Part shown: piece after piece, positions 46,806-49,339 of the stretch | Numbering within the stretch: the first letter of the stretch is position 1 | How the letters are laid out: each line of letters opens with the position of its first letter | Source: a virus | Virus record (IMG/VR): IMGVR_UViG_3300050033_000169 | Span: 1 to 49,339 of that record | Direction: 5' to 3' (one strand) | DNA: 49,339 bases | Translations under genes and position numbers: made by a program | The notes under the pieces: generated by a model | Told to the model about the DNA's origin: nothing | Database searches by the model: none | What the model saw: the letters and a program-made list of their open reading frames with translations, nothing else

Positions 46806-47369
46806 CTACTCCATTTTGGTGCAGGGATAGAGTTCAGGGTGATTCTTCACGAGCTTAACAAAAAGAGAATTCGGAAATGGGTTGTTCCTGATCTTCTGAA
46901 ACACATCCTCCGCGACGTTGGCATAGTGGTACTTACCGTAGCGGAACTGGACTTTCAGCGTTCCGTCCAGCCATCCTACCGCGATCATGTTCTTGTCGGT
47001 GACTCCGTAGAGCTTGATTCCCGAGCCGTGAGCATCCAATCCGCCATCGCGTAGGCCTCTCGCGCCGTCTGTCTGGGAGGGTACTTGTCCTCCTGTAGCA
47101 TGCACACCATCGCGGCGATTGCTATCTCGTCCCGCAGCGTCTTGTACGTTTCCTCTTCCACTTTGCTCCTCCTGTTTTGGTGCAAGATTGCACTGCTCAT
47201 AGTGTCGAATTGCCGGGGTTTTGAAAGACGGCATTGGCTCCATGGCTATAGTTCTCTTCCCCGGTGAATTCCAAATCTCCACATCGAGGGTGCAGACCGG
47301 ACATCGCTCCCAACGGGCATACGAATATCCGGCTGCAAACAACGCCTCTTGTGTGGCCGGAAATGGCAT
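46806..47369 (-). CDS. Zinc-finger protein reading through into KTSC domain
   Basis: The 187-residue frame starts with a zinc finger like that of the downstream paralogue (residues 1-60). It has a middle of poor composition (SGRGNVQDAAGRDSNRRDGV, residues 70-125) and ends in a KTSC domain (MIAVGWLDGTLKVQFRYGKY, YHYANVAEDVFQKIRN). The middle coincides with a nested gene in another frame, and the KTSC part has its own ATG overlapping the nested stop (46988). It may therefore be three genes, with the first having lost its stop. Palindrome copy 10 lies where the zinc finger ends. Confidence 0.6.
   Translation of the reverse strand: MPFPATQEALFAAGYSYARWERCPVCTLDVEIWNSPGKRTIAMEPMPSFKTPAIRHYEQCNLAPKQEEQSGRGNVQDAAGRDSNRRDGVHATGGQVPSQTDGARGLRDGGLDAHGSGIKLYGVTDKNMIAVGWLDGTLKVQFRYGKYHYANVAEDVFQKIRNNPFPNSLFVKLVKNHPELYPCTKME
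46985..47161 (-). CDS. Nested 58-residue gene
   Basis: A GTG at 47161 has a near-perfect GGAGGAGCAAA before it. The protein (EEETYKTLRDEIAIAAMVCM, YPPRQTAREAYAMADWMLTA) has the A-x-EAY-x-AD-x-ML pattern of a frequent small phage/prophage family. It is entirely inside the 187-residue frame. The ribosome site and family pattern make it the more certain of the two readings. Confidence 0.72.
   Translation of the reverse strand: MEEETYKTLRDEIAIAAMVCMLQEDKYPPRQTAREAYAMADWMLTARESSSTESPTRT
47176..47197. repeat. Dispersed 22-bp palindrome, copy 10
   Basis: The core GGTGCAAGATTGCAC is flanked by TTT on the left. On the minus strand it reads as copy 7 does on the plus strand. It lies 15 bases upstream of the nested gene's GTG and inside the outer frame (coding QCNLAPK). 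Confidence 0.78.
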
Positions 47370-47370
47370 C

Positions 47371-48795
47371 TCAGTAGTTGATGGTTACGTGGGGGATGAG
47401 CCCCGCTGCAATAGCTGAGACAATCGTGTTAGCAAGATCCCATTCAATCGGAAGATGCTTGGCTATGGCGTCGATGGCTTCCTTATTCACCTTGCACCTG
47501 TGGTCATCGTCCGCTGCCCGCGCTTCAGCCGCTTCCCGTTCATGCTTGGCTTCCAAAGCAACCCGCATGCGCTCATTTTCGATGGCCTGCTCCTGGTCGC
47601 GCTTGGCTTGTGCGACCGCTTCTTCGGCTCTCCGTGCTGCCGCTTGTTCCGACGCGATGCGCATACCCTCCGCGATCTCCCGGCGCGTATCAGCGTCTTC
47701 CGCTGCCCTTTGAAGGCGCAACGCTTCCGTCGACGATTCTAGCTGGGCCTGTTCCCGCGCGATCCGTGCCGCAGCTTCGATGCGATCCCGCTGTTCCCTT
47801 GCGACGGATTCGGCCCGGAGTTTGGCGAGTTCGGCTTGCTCTTTGTCCCGCGCATCGGCGAGGTCGATAAGTGCTTCCACTCTCATAACCTCGTCATTGA
47901 TGGCGCGCTCTGCCGGAACCGCGAACTCTTGCCAATCACGTTTCCGTTGTTCTTCCAACCACGCAAGGCGAATCGTCAAATCGGTGACTGTTTCGGTTGC
48001 GCCATAGAGGATATGCTCGCGGATGGTCTTGAGCGCTTCCGCGTGTTCATCCACGCGAGTCATTTCCTTGCTTTCCCATTCGGTCAGAGGGCGCAATACC
48101 TCATCCTCGATTCCGCCAACGATCTGCACCAGACGGCGCTTCTCTGCATCGATGGCTGCGATCTTGCGCTTTGTTGCACCAGTCAGTTCCTTTGCTCGCG
48201 CCTCAATGCCGGTGCGGAGCTTCTGGAGTGGACGCGCGAACCGCTTCAGTTCCGTGCGCTTCGGCTCCGTTGAAATGTCGTACTTCTTTGCTTCGGTGAG
48301 ATACCACTGCCGGCCAGCCGCAAGCTGCGCATCGGTGATGGCGCCCGGAGTGAAGAGTAAGTCATCAGCCATCGAGTCGATAACGGCAAGGGCGGTGCTG
48401 GGCGGTTCAGTCGCGATTGTAGACTCGGCACCATTCGATTGAGTCGAGACAGGTTTTTCTGCATCCGCAATACGGGCACGTGTGGATGCAGGCGTAGGGT
48501 CCGGTCCTACCGCATCCAATACGGTGATTACCGGTTCCGCTTCCACCTTCACGTACGGGTACGCGGGGTTGTTCTTAATGTTCTGCCCGAAATAGATGCC
48601 GATGGATGGCGCGGCCACGAGCGCTTGATGCGTCCTGCTGCTCACGTTCTGATAGTGGTACTCGGAGCCAGTTTCGCCGGCGGCGAGTTGCTTGCGGTTG
48701 GGCGGGAACTTCAATCCAAGGGTCTCGGGGCCATAGCGACCTTCCCCGAAACCCACTTCTGCGATCTGCGATGATTCAACTTTGACGTAGTTCAC
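47371..48795 (-). CDS. KTSC domain plus long coiled coil (recombination-operon protein)
   Basis: A GTG overlaps the previous TGA, with CAGGAGTTGAAGC upstream; the protein has 474 residues. Residues 5-85 are a KTSC-type domain (VGFGEGRYGPETLGLKFPPN, YHYQNVSSRTHQALVAAPSI). Residues 150-430 are a charged coiled coil (KRKIAAIDAEKRRLVQIVGG; RRAEEAVAQAKRDQEQAIEN) like the DUF1351-type proteins that precede recombinase genes in phages. The C-terminus is a small alpha/beta unit. KTSC domains are linked to nucleic-acid metabolism; the exact role is unknown. Confidence 0.7.
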   Translation of the reverse strand: MNYVKVESSQIAEVGFGEGRYGPETLGLKFPPNRKQLAAGETGSEYHYQNVSSRTHQALVAAPSIGIYFGQNIKNNPAYPYVKVEAEPVITVLDAVGPDPTPASTRARIADAEKPVSTQSNGAESTIATEPPSTALAVIDSMADDLLFTPGAITDAQLAAGRQWYLTEAKKYDISTEPKRTELKRFARPLQKLRTGIEARAKELTGATKRKIAAIDAEKRRLVQIVGGIEDEVLRPLTEWESKEMTRVDEHAEALKTIREHILYGATETVTDLTIRLAWLEEQRKRDWQEFAVPAERAINDEVMRVEALIDLADARDKEQAELAKLRAESVAREQRDRIEAAARIAREQAQLESSTEALRLQRAAEDADTRREIAEGMRIASEQAAARRAEEAVAQAKRDQEQAIENERMRVALEAKHEREAAEARAADDDHRCKVNKEAIDAIAKHLPIEWDLANTIVSAIAAGLIPHVTINY

Positions 48796-49061
48796 GCTTC
48801 AACTCCTGTCGGGAATGGTGAAGGATGCAAGTCTTCGGGGTCTGGAATCGGTTCGGTGTTCGCGGCCTTGGCGATAGCGCCGGCGACGAAAGCGTTGGCG
48901 AGCGTCACGCACTTCCTCACGTCTTTACCATAAGACGAATGATAATTTCCGCCGCACGCTTCCTCGTGGAAGTAGGTAATAAGCCTCTCCCGCTGCACGA
49001 CCTGCTCGTCAGTCAGCAGGATGCCGTCTTGGACTTGTCCTTCGTTGTCGATGAACTTCAT
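48792..49061 (-). CDS. Hypothetical small protein
   Basis: The ATG at 49061 has AAGGAGAGCAGCA and overlaps the upstream TGA (ATGA). The 89-residue protein (KFIDNEGQVQDGILLTDEQV; GGNYHSSYGKDVRKCVTLAN) has a helical centre and a Pro-rich tail. No family is recognised; it belongs to the recombination operon. Confidence 0.6.
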   Translation of the reverse strand: MKFIDNEGQVQDGILLTDEQVVQRERLITYFHEEACGGNYHSSYGKDVRKCVTLANAFVAGAIAKAANTEPIPDPEDLHPSPFPTGVEA

Positions 49062-49339
49062 TGCTGCTCTCCTTGTACGGGTTTGCCGTCCACGTACTCT
49101 TCCCCTGCAACATAAATCAAATCCTCGATATTGATGTAGTGCTTGCCGTTGGCGTCCTTCTCTGCGATCTGGAAATGACACTCCAAACCTACAGACTCTT
49201 TCAGTGCAGGCCAAAACTTCGTATCGAAGCACGACGCCTCTTCCACTCCGTTATGCTGGCCGAGGAATGAGACAATCAGCCTGCCCCGTACGGCCTTCAT
49301 TGCGGGAATGTCGCCGTTGGCTGGTTTGGCTGCAAGCGC
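49058..49339 (-). CDS. C-terminal part of a protein cut by the right edge (OB-fold-like)
   Basis: The frame is open to the window edge, so the N-terminus is missing; an ATG at 49300 is probably internal. The visible 93 residues (AVRGRLIVSFLGQHNGVEEA, KFWPALKESVGLECHFQIAE, YINIEDLIYVAGEEYVDGKP) have the strand-rich pattern of an OB-like nucleic-acid-binding domain. In its place upstream of KTSC/coiled-coil and helicase genes it could be an ssDNA-binding or annealing protein. This is inference. Confidence 0.5.
   Translation of the reverse strand, partial: ALAAKPANGDIPAMKAVRGRLIVSFLGQHNGVEEASCFDTKFWPALKESVGLECHFQIAEKDANGKHYINIEDLIYVAGEEYVDGKPVQGEQQ

Noticed and set aside
48162-48180. Extra copy of the palindrome (TGCGATCTTGCGC)
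   Set aside because: It matches the core at most positions but has no TTTA/TAAA flanks and is explained by coding sequence, so it was not counted.

Overview
This window is most of the genome of a tailed, podovirus-like bacteriophage, or of a prophage of that type. The evidence is one long minus-strand late block in classical order: small and large terminase candidates, portal, scaffold, HK97-type capsid, two head-tail adaptor-like proteins, a very large nozzle-like protein, two internal-virion-like proteins and spikes. No tape measure, tail tube or sheath gene is visible. The host cannot be named. Signal peptides, Shine-Dalgarno sites and glycan-modifying genes suggest a bacterium with an elaborate surface, probably Gram-negative. 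No integrase, DNA polymerase, tRNA or recognisable endolysin is in the window. Both edges cut genes.

Layout from left to right: (1) 1-2493 (-) holds a partial exported beta-helix-like spike. (2) 2625-6920 (+) is a cargo cassette on the opposite strand to its neighbours: an HNH/AP2 homing endonuclease, a GT-B glycosyltransferase, a methyltransferase, a GT-2 glycosyltransferase and three small proteins. (3) 6823-34974 (-) is the late block. Read in transcription order from 34974 down it gives zinc-finger and XRE regulators, terminase, a Mom-like DNA-modification protein, portal, scaffold, capsid, adaptors, nozzle, tail proteins, spike, internal virion proteins and a Cas4-like Fe-S protein. (4) 34975-35374 is a divergent control region with a good promoter in each direction. 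(5) 35375-39923 (mostly +) is a chain of very small genes: DUF551-like, excisionase-like, an Ala-repeat protein and four tiny one-helix membrane proteins, separated by structured leaders. (6) 39920-49339 (-) is a DNA-metabolism operon: two endonucleases, a primase-type zinc finger, a DNA methyltransferase, a SNF2-type and a second SF2 helicase, a Lar-like zinc ribbon, KTSC-domain proteins and a coiled-coil recombination-type protein.

The most unusual signal is a family of ten near-palindromic 22-bp elements built on GTGCAA-NN-TTGCAC. They are scattered over 42 kb in both gene blocks, and several supply or overlap stop codons. One sits directly upstream of the XRE regulator gene, so they may be a genome-wide operator system (compare mycobacteriophage stoperators) or a tiny dispersed repeat. 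Other points of interest are an exact 51-bp duplication that brackets an inserted gene and provides two successive genes with the same start region; two loci with an identical zinc-finger / nested 58-codon gene / third-gene architecture in overlapping frames; a covarying leader hairpin; two spike proteins with Sec signal peptides; and a promoter placed so that its transcript would be leaderless.

Functional calls come from motif reading by eye only; no database search was possible.
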